From Guyanagaster necrorhizus (lineage: Eukaryota > Basidiomycota > Agaricomycetes > Agaricales > Physalacriaceae), in the NCBI RefSeq assembly GCF_019112545.1, contig NW_025064880.1:1493719-1557718 (forward strand): a DNA stretch of 64,000 nt, given 5' to 3'. Position numbers and translations under genes: made by a program. This document shows, piece by piece, positions 44,759 to 57,500 of this stretch. The notes under the pieces are model-generated. The model saw nothing but the letters and a program-made list of their open reading frames with translations. It was not told the DNA's origin and made no database searches. Positions within the stretch are counted from its first letter, which is position 1, and the number at the start of each line of letters is the position of its first letter.

Positions 44759-47429
44759 CTAATAGCTCTGAGTCGTGGTGGGTAGGACAGGCGTGCGTGA
44801 ACCATTTCGCACATCTGTGACAGCGGCGTCACCATTCTGAGGCACCGCGGTTGCAAGATTTGTCCATTGCGGTCTCATGGCGGGAGGAATGTATTTCGCC
44901 ATTTCCGGACTGGTCGTCGCAAATGCCGACTTGAGCTGCTGGAGTTGTTGCAAGCTCAGGCCATTTCCAGACCGTCCATCTTGAATTTCACCCTTAGGGA
45001 TATCAATATGTGGCATGGTAATGGCAGCACGACCGATACCATTGGTGGTCGTCGGAGTCGGAGTCGGAGCGGTGGTAGGAGATTGGACAACAGAGGATAA
45101 GCTGATGTTCTGCGTCACACCAGCTGAAGGCGCTTGTTGTATTGCAACGGGAGCTGAAATCGGCGGCGGGTGCGGTGGTTGGATTGGATGACGAACCCCT
45201 ACGGTCGTGGGAATACCTAACCTGAAAGGAACCACCACCTCTCTAGCACCATCTCTATGAACTATGAGTGACTGGTCATTCATAACCGCCTGGTCAACAT
45301 CAGCCATGATTCGCATTGAGTGGCGCAGGTATCTGCAGAAGAGAAAATTAGTCGGAATCCACTTGAAGCAAGAGACATAGGTACTCACTTGACATCGTAG
45401 TCATCCACAAGAATACGATCATGTTCATCGCTTCCTCCTGCAAGCATCGCAGGCTCATCGTCTGCATCGAAACGCCACCGTTCTTCCATTCTTCTGTCTT
45501 CGTCGGCATCCGTAACATCGTCAGGCTGGTTGCGCCGATAGTTTCTTCGGTTAACGCCACGGCGATCCACGTGCATCCGTCCACCGCGACCAGTACGTAG
45601 ACGAATAGGCATTGGCCGCCTGCTTGTAGACGGGCCTGCCTCCAAGTCTGAGTCCAATGCTATCGCTACACCCAGCCTAGGCGATGGTGTCGTATTTGAA
45701 GGTGGCATAAATTTGAACAGACGTGAAGCATAGGATGGCAGAGGTGCATAATGAGGATTCTATAAAACAGGAAGTCAGAAGATCATGGCTGGCACGACAG
45801 AACAACCGACCTCAATGACATCTTCCATGTTTTGGGCGAAGTTATTCGTCCTCACTCTTTGCATAGCAGACTCAATCTCCTCGGATAGAATACATAACCG
45901 CTTGCTTGGGCGTATAGCTGGTTCGGCACGTATAATGGGCATTGGAGCAACTGACTCCCGTTTCGTGGTAGAAAGGCGAGGCAGACGGCTGCGTGCAAAA
46001 CAATCGATGAGACAAAAGAATACACAGGGTCGGAAATACTGACGGCTCGGGTTTCTTGACAGGCTTTTCCTTATCGACTAGCAAATCAACATCGGTCTTA
46101 TCGCCAAAAGAAGGATTCTTTTGCTTTAACTCAGCAAGGGCAATTCGTCGCTCCCAAACACTCTTATGTAGTTGAACAAAGGTGAACTTGTGTTTTTCTC
46201 GCTCCAAAACGCGATTTGCTATATCCAAGGGATCGGCCAACTGCTTGCTTAAGGCAGCAAGTTTGTCGGAAGAATTAGCCTGAGAAGCGCGTGTCTTGCG
46301 GACGGCTTTCACTTCACGCTGCCGGAAGCAGACATACGATTCGTTCAGGGTATCCTGTTCATCAAACTGTAACTCCGTCAGTCGGCATTGGACACTAGAT
46401 TAGGATGGCAAACATACGTTGAGAATCGGCGTAATTCTGAGGCCTCCACGTTCAAGACGACGCTCCTTCCAATGGGGATATATCAAACGTGCAATACGCA
46501 ATAACTGTGAAGGCGGTGGAACCCAAGAAGGAACTTTGAACGCAGAAAAATAAGTCGGTGAAAGCTCGTTAGAAAAAGTATCTTGGTAATTTGAGAAATC
46601 CGGAAAAGGCATGCCGGCACTGAGACTCTGTCGAAGAGGTTGAGAAAGCTGAGGTCGCCTAAATAACGATATACGAACGTGATGCAGATATTCTGTCTCT
46701 TCATGTGTGATTAACTCGAAAAGACCCATCACAAGCTCGAACTGATCGTTAGATATCTCAATTGGCGAGTGGTTGTCAGATTCCTTTCCATTGGCCTTGG
46801 TGCTACGCCCTGAGGTTCGTGTACCTGAGTTGAGCGCTGCCCGACTGCTGGTGCCCACCCCTCGGGCCTCCTCATTATTTTTGCCAAGCCACTCCTCGTC
46901 TTTCTCATCCATATAATACGTAGCCCCGTGTGCAAGGCCACCGGAGACAGATTCTTCCACTGTACGTGATGAGAAGATATATGGTACGGGATCCGACCAT
47001 CGGTTTGGTGGATATAAGGCTTCATAGTTATCGACAACACCGGTGGAGTCGGGTGTCGGAATGAACACTGACGATGAGCGGGAGTTTCCAACGTCGACGC
47101 CTCGCACTGTTTGAGCGCGAGTGGATGCTGCAGAGAGAACTTGCTGCAAGTGATGCTCCTAGAACGAGGATGAGTAAGCTGAACCGTGGACGACACTGCC
47201 ACCGCCACTAAGTGACATAGCCGCATCTGATTGGCTGAGCGCGACTACTCACATTTACATCGTCTTGATCGACGCCTGCAACACTCTGGAGCAATCGGTT
47301 CTTCTCCTCGTCTTCATCAAGTATAATTGGTTCCACCGCGACATCCCCACGCACGATTTTGAGACGACTTTTGTTGGTAATCCGGTTGCGGTTCCTGCTG
47401 GACGGCAACGGCGGTTGCGGGCGGCCCAT
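44759..47429 (-). CDS. EPL1: EPL1, enhancer of polycomb subunit of the NuA4 acetyltransferase
   Basis: The start at 47429 (MGRPQPPLPSSRNRNRITNK) leads into SRLKIVRGDVAVEPIILDED, the first part of the EPcA domain. After an intron, EHHLQQVLSAAST, FIPTPDSTGVVDNYEALYPP, NRWSDPVPYIFSSRTVEES, TYYMDEKDEEWLGKNNEEAR and DQFELVMGLFELITHEETEY complete it. RIARLIYPHWKERRLERGGL, TPILN, YVCFRQREVKAVRKTRASQ and VLEREKHKFTFVQLHKSVWE follow, the EPcA C-terminal segment that contacts Esa1, Yng2 and Eaf6. The remainder is a basic, Pro/Thr-rich tail. Epl1 anchors the piccolo NuA4 module, which acetylates H4 and H2A. Intact; five or more introns. Confidence 0.92.
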
Positions 47430-47611
47430 AGCATTGAGGATGAGAGGAGAAAGGAAAAATAAAGGCGGCCTGAAATTGAGGACGGTGTCGCTGTATTTTG
47501 AGGTGGGCGGCGCTGACACTGGCCTTGTTCTGCGAGAGGCGCGTCGTCGGATTTGCCGAAAATGTTTTCGGCAACTTCGGCGGAAACTCGCTATTTGCAC
47601 GTAAATACATT

Positions 47612-47900
47612 ATGTCATATGATGGCATTTCTATTTTGGGCCATAAAGACGGGATTCTGCGATTGTTCAAGCAATCGCATTTGGCCAGCGGTATTGAAAA
47701 CCGTACCTTTATACAAAGAGCTACCTTAAATTCACCATTCAGGCCTCTAGAAGCAATCCGCAGTCAGTCCACCGACAAACGGTATGGTAGCGTACGTACG
47801 ACTGTCGGAGCATCAACACGATGTATAGAACCAGGAAAAAAGTCGGCAGGCAAAAACTGGAACGGTGTACTATGTTAATCTGAATGAAGAACGGTTGTGA
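47612..47900 (+). CDS. Candidate small gene with a mitochondrial-like N-terminus
   Basis: A plus-strand frame from a Met at 47612 (MSYDGISILGHKDGILRLFK) runs through an Arg/Ser-rich stretch ending LEAIRSQSTDKRYGS. A GT donor at 47792 and AG acceptor at 47827-47828 join it in phase to NQEKSRQAKTGTVYYVNLNE, then ERL and a stop at 47898-47900. The joined tail reads far more like protein than the unspliced continuation. The intron would be only 37 nt, which is short for this genome, and the true start may be elsewhere. The Arg-rich RSQST region resembles a mitochondrial presequence end. It lies between EPL1 and RRP45. I do not recognise a family. Confidence 0.35.
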
Positions 47901-47935
47901 GAATTGAGAAGGCAGATTGTGTGTGCTGCTCACCA

Positions 47936-49002
47936 TCATCTGACTTCAACATGTCGACCCTTCCAGTCTTCCCTAAGACTGTCCTCAACAAGCGCGTCCA
48001 GCTCCTTGACCTTGGTCACAGCGATATTGATGACACTCAACACACCATCTGCAACCAAAGGGACACCGCCCATCTTTTGAACAACGCACAACTCTCGCTG
48101 TGCGTTCAATGCGACGGACATCAGGCCGGCACTCAATCGCTGTTCTAGAAGTGTGGGATCTAAAACTGGTTGGGTTGTCTCATCGGGAAAGAAGGCAAAG
48201 GTGAGGCAGAAGGGCGTGTGATGGATGGCAAGGGGTACTGGAGCCCGCTCTGACGGCGAATGCTGTAAAGACGAAAGTAAGGAGCTGGTGAGGTGAGAGT
48301 GTGTGTCTAAGAGAAGACGTACCACGGTAACTTCATCTCCGATGACTTCAACCTCGGGTCGCCGGAAATGCTTGAGAGCGACGATACCCGCTAGACATGC
48401 GCAATCGAGCATATTTCCTGCATCTGACAAAAAATGCAAGGTCAATCGAAGGTGCCAGACCTATCAGGAAGAATATGAGGATGAAGATATGACTGATGAA
48501 AGAAGCAACTCACTCTCTGGCCAGCCAGAATGCAAAGCGATTCCTTGTCGATGGCATCGCTGCGCCTGAGCACCTTATCCAGCATTCGAGTAATAGTAAT
48601 CTCTTCCTCTGAAGGTCTGGAAAGGCGTCAGATACGGCCTGAGGTCAATTATAAAGATACGCACCTACCGACCAAGTTCATACTCGCTGGAGGCCATCGG
48701 TGATATTTCCGAATGGATGGTGAGAAGCCCTTCAAAAGGCCGCTCAGGCAGAGGTTTGACCATTTTTGCATCAACGTTCGCTATTACTCTACGGCGAGGA
48801 AAATATGAACAATGGAAGCAAACGTAGTGCCAGTGGCTCACCGTGTTTTTCCCAGAGCACATTCTACGTAGCCCAGCTCTGAGCCATATGTCAATCTCGG
48901 AGATCGTAGTTCAAGAGGCTGGCGGCCATCCAAGCGCAAAGATTGCTTGAGCGCCTCGTAGACAAACTCTTTTTCTGGTATGGACGGGGATGGTGGGCGC
49001 AT
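47936..49002 (-). CDS. RRP45: RRP45, RNase PH-like subunit of the RNA exosome
   Basis: The start at 49002 gives MRPPSPSIPEKEFVYEALKQ, SLRLDGRQPLELRSPRLTYG and SELGYVECALGKT, the RNase PH first strands. It continues RVIANVDAKMVKPLPERPFE, GLLTIHSEISPMASSEYELG, EEEITITRMLDKVLRRSDAI, CLAGIVALKHFRRPEVEV and, after an intron, RAPVPLAIHHTPFCLTFAFF. The end is MSVALNAQRELCVVQKMGGV and then the stop at 47936. The block around HHTP-I/F-C-TF and the IHSEISPMAS segment separate Rrp45 from Rrp43 and Rrp42. It is a structural ring subunit of the nuclear and cytoplasmic exosome and is expected to be catalytically inactive. About five introns. Confidence 0.9.
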
Positions 49003-49206
49003 GATGAAGAAACCAAGGTGAGACTAAAACAGGAACTAAAAAGGGCACGTGGAGTTTATTTATTTATTGTTCTTATTTCTACCAATCTCCAAATTGCCGT
49101 TCAATTTCTTCGATCCATTTAGTTTGACGCTCAGCCCTCGAGCGACACTCAGATTGCTCTTGTTCCTTCCGTCCATCATCCCCATTACATCCAACAATAA
49201 TTAACT

Positions 49207-50950
49207 ATGCCAGGCGACGAAACACTGCAAAAACATCAAGAGGACTCTGACTCGGACGTCGAGGATGACGATGTCGCAGATGTGATTCCCAAAATCGATG
49301 TTGACCCCTCAAAACTCACGCCATTGTCACCAGAGGTGATATCAAAACAGGTATGGTGAAAATGTCTTTCTCCATGTGGTGCATTTTGACTCATTCTTAT
49401 GCAGGCTACAATCAACTTGGGTATGCACGATCCTCTTGCTCCAAGCGTGCTATCTGATTGAGGGACCACAGGTACCATTGGTCATGTCGCCCACGGAAAA
49501 TCGACAGTCGTAAAGGCTATCTCCGGTGTTCAGACTGTCCGGTTCAAGAACGAACTAGTGCGGAATATTACTATCAAGCTTGGCTATGCCAATGCCAAAG
49601 TGCGCGACCATATCCGTTCAGTTGATTAAGAAAGGTTGTTCATCGTATATAGATATACAAATGCGAAAACGATGCTTGCCCACGACCCGGATGTTACCGC
49701 TCGTACAGATCCGACAAAGAGGACAACCCACCTTGTGAACGACCAGGATGCGGCCATCGGATGAAACTCATCCGGCATGTTTCCTTCGTTGATTGTCCAG
49801 GACACGACATTCTCATGGCCACCATGTTGAACGGTGCTGCAGTAATGGACGCCGCTCTGTTGCTGGTCGCGGGTAACGAAACATGCCCTCAACCGCAAAC
49901 GTCCGAGCATCTTGCAGCGGTTGAAATCATGAAATTAGAGAACATTATTATTCTCCAAAACAAGGTCGATTTGATCAAAGAGACTCAGGCCTTAGAGCAT
50001 CAAAAGAGCATCGTTGCCTTTGTCAAAGGTGCGGATTCTTTATCATGCTCTATATCTTGCTAATATAGAATCCAGGCACCGTCGCTGAATCGTCACCCAT
50101 CGTGCCCATATCGGCCCAGTTGAAATACAACATTGATGCTGTCAACGAGTACATCGTGAAGCGTATCCCAATTCCCGTTCGCGATTTTACTTCAGATCCA
50201 AGACTCATTGTTATCCGGTCCTTTGACGTGAACAAGCCAGGGTCGGAAGTAGACGATCTCAAAGGCGGTGTTGCTGGAGGGTCAATTCTCACCGGTGTAC
50301 TTCGTCTCGGTCAAGAAGTAGAGATTCGACCTGGTATTGTGACGAAGGACAACGCAGGGCGTAACAAGTGTCAGCCCATCTTCAGTCGAATTATGTCACT
50401 GCACGCGGAGAACAACTTGCTGCAATTCGCTGTTCCGGGCGGGCTCATTGGCGTTGGTACGAGAATAGACCCTACGCTTTGCAGAGCGGATCGTCTTGTC
50501 GGGCAGGTCCTGGGTGCGGTTGGGAAGTTGCCCAAGATTTTTACAGGTAAACTTGCCACACGTTACATGGACTCGCACTATCACTGACGGATTTTTCGTA
50601 GAGCTTGAAATCAGTCTCTTCTTACTTCGTCGTCTATTGGGTGTCAAGACGGAGGATAAGAAACAAACCAAAGTTAGCAAACTCGTCAAGAGTGAATTAC
50701 TTTTGATAAACATCGGATCAACCTCTACGGGTGGCAGAGTTCTCAGCGCCAAAGCTGACTTGGCTAAGATCCAATTGACTTCTCCCGCCTGTACGGAAGT
50801 AGGTGAGAAAGTCGCACTGTCAAGGAGAATCGAGAAGCATTGGAGACTGGTTGGTAGGTAGTCTTCTGTTAAAACTTTTCTTTCTGTTTCTGAGATATCT
50901 CTACAGGTTGGGGAAGTGTACAACGTGGTACAGTTCTGGAGGTAGACTAA
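49207..50950 (+). CDS. GCD11: eIF2-gamma, GTPase subunit of translation initiation factor 2
   Basis: An acidic N-terminus leads into [20 protein letters not shown] (P-loop; GHVAHGKS), [19 protein letters not shown] (switch 1), a zinc ribbon near 49650-49780 (CPRPGC and CERPGCG), [20 protein letters not shown] (DCPGH, switch 2), and [27 protein letters not shown] (NKxD) and [20 protein letters not shown] follow. Domain 2 has [40 protein letters not shown] and [20 protein letters not shown]. Domain 3 has [20 protein letters not shown] and [19 protein letters not shown]. It carries initiator tRNA to the ribosome as part of eIF2. Complete, about 470 residues; start 49207, stop 50948-50950. Confidence 0.95.
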
Positions 50951-51487
50951 TACACAATGCTAGACGTGTATGTATATGTAGCGTGTTACACCCTCACCCA
51001 TCGATTGTACTTGCTTTTTAAACTATCGAACCGATGAGATTGGTTGCCTCATGCTGTTTTCCTATCTTCTGGTCGAACCGGAAGCTTCAATCTGAATTGT
51101 TATTTTTCCCTCATGCTTCCTGCATATTTGACGAAGTGTGTGGAACGAGTGGGCATACTAACAGTCGACGAGACCCCAGTATCGATTACTCAACGACCTT
51201 CTGTAGGCTGGAGAAGTTAACCTCTTATGTGCGACCATCTTGCAGCCCAAGAAATCCTGTTTCTGCCGTAGCTGCAGTCTCCTTTACATACAAGTCGATG
51301 CCATTCCCGTCAGCTCGAATTTCATTAGAACGCCACGCCTGAATAAAGGAGCCTCTAACTTGGTCAAAGCGCTTACCACAGCACTTGGAAGATCATCTTT
51401 ACTGCGTAAAATCGTTGACATTCTTCGAGAACCCTGATACCTACGGTCTGGAAGGCAGACTTCCTTATAACTATTAATGATTAGTCT
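50951..51487. other. Intergenic region 3' of eIF2-gamma
   Basis: No recognised gene. A plus-strand frame at 51034-51342 (102 codons) shows no domain. This is probably the shared 3' region of the convergent eIF2-gamma gene and the SurE relic. Confidence 0.35.
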
Positions 51488-52110
51488 AAAGAGCAGCCTG
51501 CAGGTAGTTTAGTTTTCCGAAGATGGGTTCGCTGATGGGAGCAACAACCGCAGAAGGGGTACCGCAGTCTACTGAATACACACTCACCATTGTGTTACAT
51601 TACGCGCCAATGAGTGTTTCGCCTATGACAAGCATGATTCAGAGGTTCAGAGAACAAAACTATTCATACCAGGAATTCCAGGATCTCCATTCAGGCATTT
51701 GACACCGTCGGCGACCCTGTACAAGACCTGTGATTCAATTGATGGAAATGCATATGTAGACCATGCACATTAGGGTGAATAAAGGAAAGCTCGTTCTGCC
51801 CAGTTTGTTGTTGAGTCAATCAAAAGCTTCAGAGTGATGGCGCCGTCAGTTACGCGCGTGGAGACGAACAGAGGCTCAAAAGAGGCAGATGGCAGCGATA
51901 GACGGACATAATGCCAACTCCCAAGTGGAAGGACGCGCAACTTCAAGAGATCAATCCCGGAGGCCAAAGCTGCAAATATAGCTGCCATGGCAGGCAAGAA
52001 ACCAGTCTCAGTGCCTCAACTGGCTTTCTTTATCCATCAAGCCCGACATCTTTCTCGCAACCAAGAGATTGTTCAGCGCCACAACAAACAAGATTTCAAC
52101 AACTAAAATG
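51488..52110 (-). pseudogene. Decayed 3' half of a SurE-type phosphatase gene
   Basis: The segment ends VSVYSVDCGTPSAVVAPISE, PIFGKL, paralleling the intact neighbour's VSVYSVDYDAPSTVAAPIQE and LAPIFGKTKSD. Further upstream, GIDLLKLRVLPLGSWHYVRL and PLFVSTRVTDGAITLKLLID match the neighbour's middle region (RLLPLGVGIG, STRMTGGAVIDRLSID). The N-terminal half with the metal-binding motif is missing, so this is a truncated tandem copy. Confidence 0.75.
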
Positions 52111-52230
52111 ATTATGAGCAAGATCGATTCGTTGTATCCATGATACCACTGCATGTCAGGCAATGGCCTACAAAATTTCAGGCACTAAGTTTGTAAAACA
52201 GTGTACATGCTGTGCTTGAAGCGGGTATGC

Positions 52231-53651
52231 TTAGTCCGATTTCGTTTTCCCAAAGATTGGGGCAAGGTGCTCCTGGATGGGGGCAGCCACCGTAGAAGGG
52301 GCATCATAGTCCACTGAGTACACGCTTACCGCGGTCTTGCATTCTGCACTGGTAAGCGTTTCACCTATATAAACTGTGTTCAATGGTTTTTTTCCGGCAA
52401 AAGCGGAGATGAATCATACCGGGAAGTTGGGGATTCCCATTTAAGGCGATGTTGAGGCCGTCAGCTACCCTATAGCAAAGATGTTCAATGAAGGCAACGG
52501 AGTGTATACTGTAGATCACGTACAAGTCAGTAGATACAGGAAACCCTGTTGTCGGGTCAATCGAAAGACGGTCGATGACAGCACCGCCAGTCATACGCGT
52601 CGAAATGAATGGAGGCTACGAAGATGTGAGCAGGAGGAATGGTCATCATGACGATTAGAAACAGCTTACAGCTACACAAGGGTTTCCTGGTCCAAATACA
52701 GGCATATTGATCCTGACATACGGTTCATTTGACTGAGAGCGACGAGAAGGAACAATAGACGAACCCAATACCAACACCGAGGGGGAGAAGGCGGGACTTT
52801 GTGAAATCGACACTTTGGGCAAGAGCAGCAACAAAGTTGGCTGTCAACTGCATACGGTGATGAGAATGAGTAAACGGAACCCACAAAAGTAAAAGTAACC
52901 TGAGCGGCGATGTTAGCCGGATCGTCCTCTGCGCCTGTGTTGGTCGTGAATGAGCGATGAGTACCGTTGCCCGCAGATACAGCTATTGCCGGTATCTAGA
53001 CATGAATCAGACATGAAACGACCACAAGGGTGAGGTTCGCGTACCCCTCGCTCAACGGACGTGTAGGACGCGCCGATAGTGCCGCTAAGGGTGTACACGA
53101 ACGGGCCATTGTTGCTGCCCTCGTTTGGACCAGAGACGACAAGGTCAATGGGCTTGTCGCCAAAGCGCATAGGAGCGATGATGTCAATGCCGAACACTGC
53201 TGAGGCCGCGGGTGTTCCATTGAAATACCCTGGTATTCTTCAGTGCCATGTATGCGCTGCACGACAGGAAGAAAAGCGTACATAGGTTCTGGTCATTCTC
53301 GTCATGACCAAAGTAGGGTGCACCGACAGGTATTGAGCCAAATTCTCCGCCAGGCGGTGTTATGTTGGTGGTGGGAAGGACAAAGGTGCCTCCTCGGCCA
53401 GACTGTTGCACGGCGGGCCTTGATACTTGGATGTCAGGTTGCGGTAGGCGGTATCACTGAATAGGTGCTCACGCTACCAAGAGGACGTTATGGCCGTCTG
53501 CCTTGAGAGCAGAGTACGTCGCTCTGATGTTTGCCGACGCCCAACTATCATCGTTGGTCAAGAGGATATTCAACGACGAGCTCTTTGAGTCACAGTGCGC
53601 AGGGAGCGAGAAGGCGGTGAGCAGGATGGCAGGGAAAAAGATAGCGAGCAT
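52231..53651 (-). CDS. Secreted SurE-like acid phosphatase/nucleotidase
   Basis: The start at 53651 gives MLAIFFPAILLTAFSLPAHC, a signal peptide. The SurE fold follows: LNILLTNDDSWASANIRATY (Asp-Asp metal ligands), ALKADGHNVLLVA, QQSGRGGTFVLP, GTPAASAVFGIDIIAPMRFG, DKPIDLVVSGPNEGSNNG (the SGxNxGxN-type loop), VYTLSGTIGASYTS, and GTHRSFTTNTGAEDDPANIA. Later exons read STRMTGGAVIDRLSIDPTTG and VYSVDYDAPSTVAAPIQEHL, with the stop at 52231. SurE enzymes are metal-dependent phosphatases for nucleotides and related monophosphates. Fungal secreted members act outside the cell or in the vacuole. Several introns lie in the middle, and their exact borders are approximate. A truncated relic lies immediately downstream. 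Confidence 0.82.
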
Positions 53652-54580
53652 GACGGGTACTGGAAACTGAATACATTGGCTCTTATGAAGAGCATACTGT
53701 AGCAGATGGAGATCACCGTTCAAGCTGCGAGCCAATGAGCCCGTGCACGTTTGCGTAATCATCGGTAAACAAATCAAAGACCGGTGTCCTCTATGTAAGC
53801 AAGATTTGTAGCCTTGTTGCATTTACTTCACTTGGTTATCGACCTTTTTGTCTTCAAATAATAGTGATACGTCTAACCCTGAACGTGTGCTTGCATCCAG
53901 GACACCAATACCTTCCTTGCACAACAGCTTTGGATAATTTTTACCTGGTCCCTCGAAACATAGCGTTCTGCAGCTAAACTCCACCGACATGCTGCTGTTT
54001 TCCTTGTACGCAGTGCGCAAAGTACTTTTGCTGGCTCTCTCTGAGCAGTTGTATGCTTCATCTTGGTGGTCATCTTCTTCCGTGGTCTCAGACTGCACCT
54101 TCATCGTATCTGTGACTTCAAACTGTCCTTGTGGCCTGACTTTCCTTGAGGTAAATGTTATCCTCCTGTTCATCTTGCAGTCTCGCTGATTTTATGTGCA
54201 AAAGATTGGCTGTTCCAGCTGGTCTGTTGAGTAAAGTAAAGCACTGTACAATGTGGCAGTTTCCTCTGTACTTGCGGCGCTTAGACGAAAATGGTGGCCT
54301 TTCGTCGGATGAGTACCTTTTCTCCCCGCACACCGACACCTGTGGTCTCGTAGAGGTTTCTATACATTGTTACTCTTGTAGTAGAAAAGTGTCGAATGAT
54401 AAAATGTGGTATGTAACAAGTATGGGACAGGAAAATGACGTTGAGCCACTTGCATCTTGACTATTGACACTCTGGTACTCCACTCGCCCTGCGGTCGTCC
54501 GACAAAAAAAATTGGCTGTTCTGTTTTCTCTGTGCGGCCGTGGCCTGTAAAGGCCCTTACTTGTATCTTTGGTACACAAG
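53652..54580. other. Intergenic region with one unassigned minus-strand frame
   Basis: On the minus strand, 54173-53823 encodes 116 codons with a protein-like, mixed-charge composition (VQSETTEEDDHQDEAYNCSE, SVEFSCRTLCFEGPGKNY), and an overlapping frame at 54339-54118 could be an earlier exon. No family was recognised and no convincing splice joins them. The rest is promoter sequence for the SurE and PHD genes. Confidence 0.35.
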
Positions 54581-57500
54581 ATGGCATCGACGGCGAGCGT
54601 ATCAGCATACGTGCTGCCCCCAGGAGTCCCCGTCTGTCAGCCTCCTCACCTCGAGGGAGATGCTTCTCTTGCGACCGAAATTCTGCCAGGACCTCCTCCT
54701 CTAGGCCATACTCAGCAACAGCCAACGACCAAGAAGCCATCTACAATGTACTCGTCCCTCTGGCCCAATGATCCTGGCACCACCTACTCTGGCATCGTCC
54801 ATGGCACCTTGATAGGCCAGGAATCGATGGACATCCTGAAGACTCGTGTCAGGGTGGATAAAAGGTCTGTCTGCTTTCAATTCGCTCTACGACATATGCT
54901 GACACTTTTCGTGGTGTTCTAACCCCCCTCCCCCTTCCTTGTCTTCCTTCACCCACCACCTCGTCACCTTGTCAGCGCCGTCACTGGCCGTGCCCAGCGT
55001 GCCTCTGCTCGCAACAACAACAATAGCGCTCCAACCGCCGACCCTCCTGACCCTCTTCACGCACAGTCGCCCCCCCATTCGCCGCCATCGGCCCCGGCAG
55101 CGGATTGGCCCATGTCCGGAATCGACGACGACGTGCCCGTATTGTCCCGTTCTACTTCATCCCAAAACTTGCAGGAGCTTCCTCCGACGAGCACCAACGG
55201 AAGGATGAAGAGAAAGGATAAAGGCAAAGGCAAGGAGATAGAGACGTCTGCTGTCAGAGTCAAAGAGGAGCCCCCGATGATATCTTTGCTCTCGCCCGAA
55301 CCTGGGCATCTGGTGGGTTTTTTCTCTCCTTTCCTTTACTACTCTGATGCAGTACGGCGCCGAAGATGACCAACCAAGACCACTGCTCCGCCTGTCGCCA
55401 GCTGGGCAAACTCGTGTACTGCGACGGCTGTCCCAGGGCCTTTCACCTCTGGTGTCTTGATCCGCCGATAGAAAGCGTCGATGAGGGTGATAGTAGATGG
55501 TTTTGTCCGGCATGTAACATCCGCAGGGTAAGCATTTTCAGCACTTTTTTCTACTTTTCATCTTGACCCTAGTCTCAGGATCCTCCCAAAAAACCACCCG
55601 CTTCCCTTATATCTCCCCTGATTCATCTGGTCGATACCTCTATACCCTCAGAATTCCAACTTCCTGTCGACGTTCGAACGTTCTTTAAGGACGGTGAGTT
55701 AGATCTACGTGTCATTTATTTCAGCAATGTGACCTCCGTCTAGTTGCAACTGGTGACCGGGGGGCTTACGTTGATAGCTCAGAGTTAAAACCACCACGGC
55801 TCAAGTGCGTCTTAGTTTGTCGTTCTTGCCTTACGGGTACTGAGGTTGTTTACAGTCGGCATGGCCAATTAGAAGATCGCGATTCTTATCGATTAAAGGA
55901 CAGGAACGGAGCTCCTGTTCTCTGCCATCGTTGTGGCACCTCTGCTCTTCCTGACAACGTAGCGGCTGCCGCACCGACCGCAAAACGTGCCCGAAGATCT
56001 ACATCAAAAGGTGCACATTACGAGATGTGGAAACACATTGTATCCTGCGATTATTGTGATTTACATTGGCACCTGGATTGCTTGGATCCTCCTTTATCAA
56101 CAATGCCACCTTTTACTAAAAAGTGGATGTGCCCTAATCATTCAGAACGAATCCTTGTCAGTACATCCATCCATCATTGCATTGCTACATCTCACACTCA
56201 TTTAGCCTCCCCGACGTCGAATACCGAAGCAAAATGCGCCTCCCATCGAAATCACCAAACCCAGACAGTTTAACAACGGCAATATAGACGTCATTCCGTC
56301 TCAGCTTCCATCAACCGCTATATTACACCCCAAAGTCAGTGTGGACGAAGTCCTGATAAACGGGCGACGATATCGGGTTCCCGAACGTATCATTTTATTG
56401 GATTTCTGGAGTAAGGTTAATAAAACTGCCGTCTCGGGGTACGCCATATGCGTAATTGTATCCGAGAATCCGCACTGACGACGTTGCAGAGATGTGGAAG
56501 ACGGTTCTCGAATGTCGTCGCCGCTGACATCTTTGAGTTCTTTGGACGATCTCGAGGATAGGCCTGGTCCATCTCAAACCGAAGACATAGCATTAGCGCA
56601 GGTGAGAAGGTTTCGTCTATTAGTGGATTCACATAGGGTCTCATACTTCTTTCTAAGATGCTTTGCGACTTCCGGCTGGGAACTTCAGGAAGTGATGCGC
56701 AGCCCTCAGCCTCGACTAATCTGAAGCGCACAGAGATTGCCAGGAAGAGTGCACCTAGGAATGTTGGTAGACCTCGGCTCATAAAGGTAAGGCAGTGACA
56801 TGTCAGAAAGTCTTCTATCAGAGATTCAAAAGTGGACAGAAAATCCCAAGAAACGCGAATGGAGGTGCAAGCGCGTCAGGACCTACTGCTAAGCGGAAAA
56901 AGTCCACCCCTGTCATTACGGACCCGAGTGCGCGAGAGTTACGGTCTACAAGGACCAAAAACGGAGCTCCGTCAAAGGTATTGTCGTCGATATGATCATA
57001 GAGCACGTATTTATATGCATTTGCAGAGTTCTAGTCGACTGCCCGAAGATGTTAATCCAGTGGACCCACTGCCAGATCCTATTGCCCCGCCGAAAGCTAC
57101 GAAGACCGTTCGTGTGAAGGTACCGGCTCCATCGTTTCTCCAAACCTCCCCACCTGACATTTTCTGTCACCCCACCAGGTGGAAGACACTGATGGTGGCT
57201 TGTCCGCATTGAGTAGAACGAACGGATCTACTGTTAAGGTAATGCTCATGGTTCGACTTCTTTTTTTTTCTTGATTGTTAACGTGAGACCCAGACCACGC
57301 GCACGAGAGCCATACGGCGACCGCCCGCCAAAGACGAAGACGTCGTTGATAAACCTAAGCGAGGTAGGAAGCGGCAGAGAGCGGATGAGGATGGTGATGA
57401 TGATGGAGATCCTACTTACCATGGACCTAAAGGGAAGGCAGTCGGCAAATCAGCCTCAGCCTCAGCCCCAAAGAGCCGAAGAAAGTCAGCCCGTACACCT

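Noticed and set aside
45049..45075. GTCGGAGTCGGAGTCGG repeat similar to the RTA1 promoter arrays
   Set aside because: It is coding (Thr/Pro repeat in the EPL1 tail) and in an unrelated context.
47265..47604. Plus-strand frames opposite the EPL1 start
   Set aside because: They are antisense shadows of the EPL1 first exons and promoter; only the segment from about 47612 gave a plausible independent gene.
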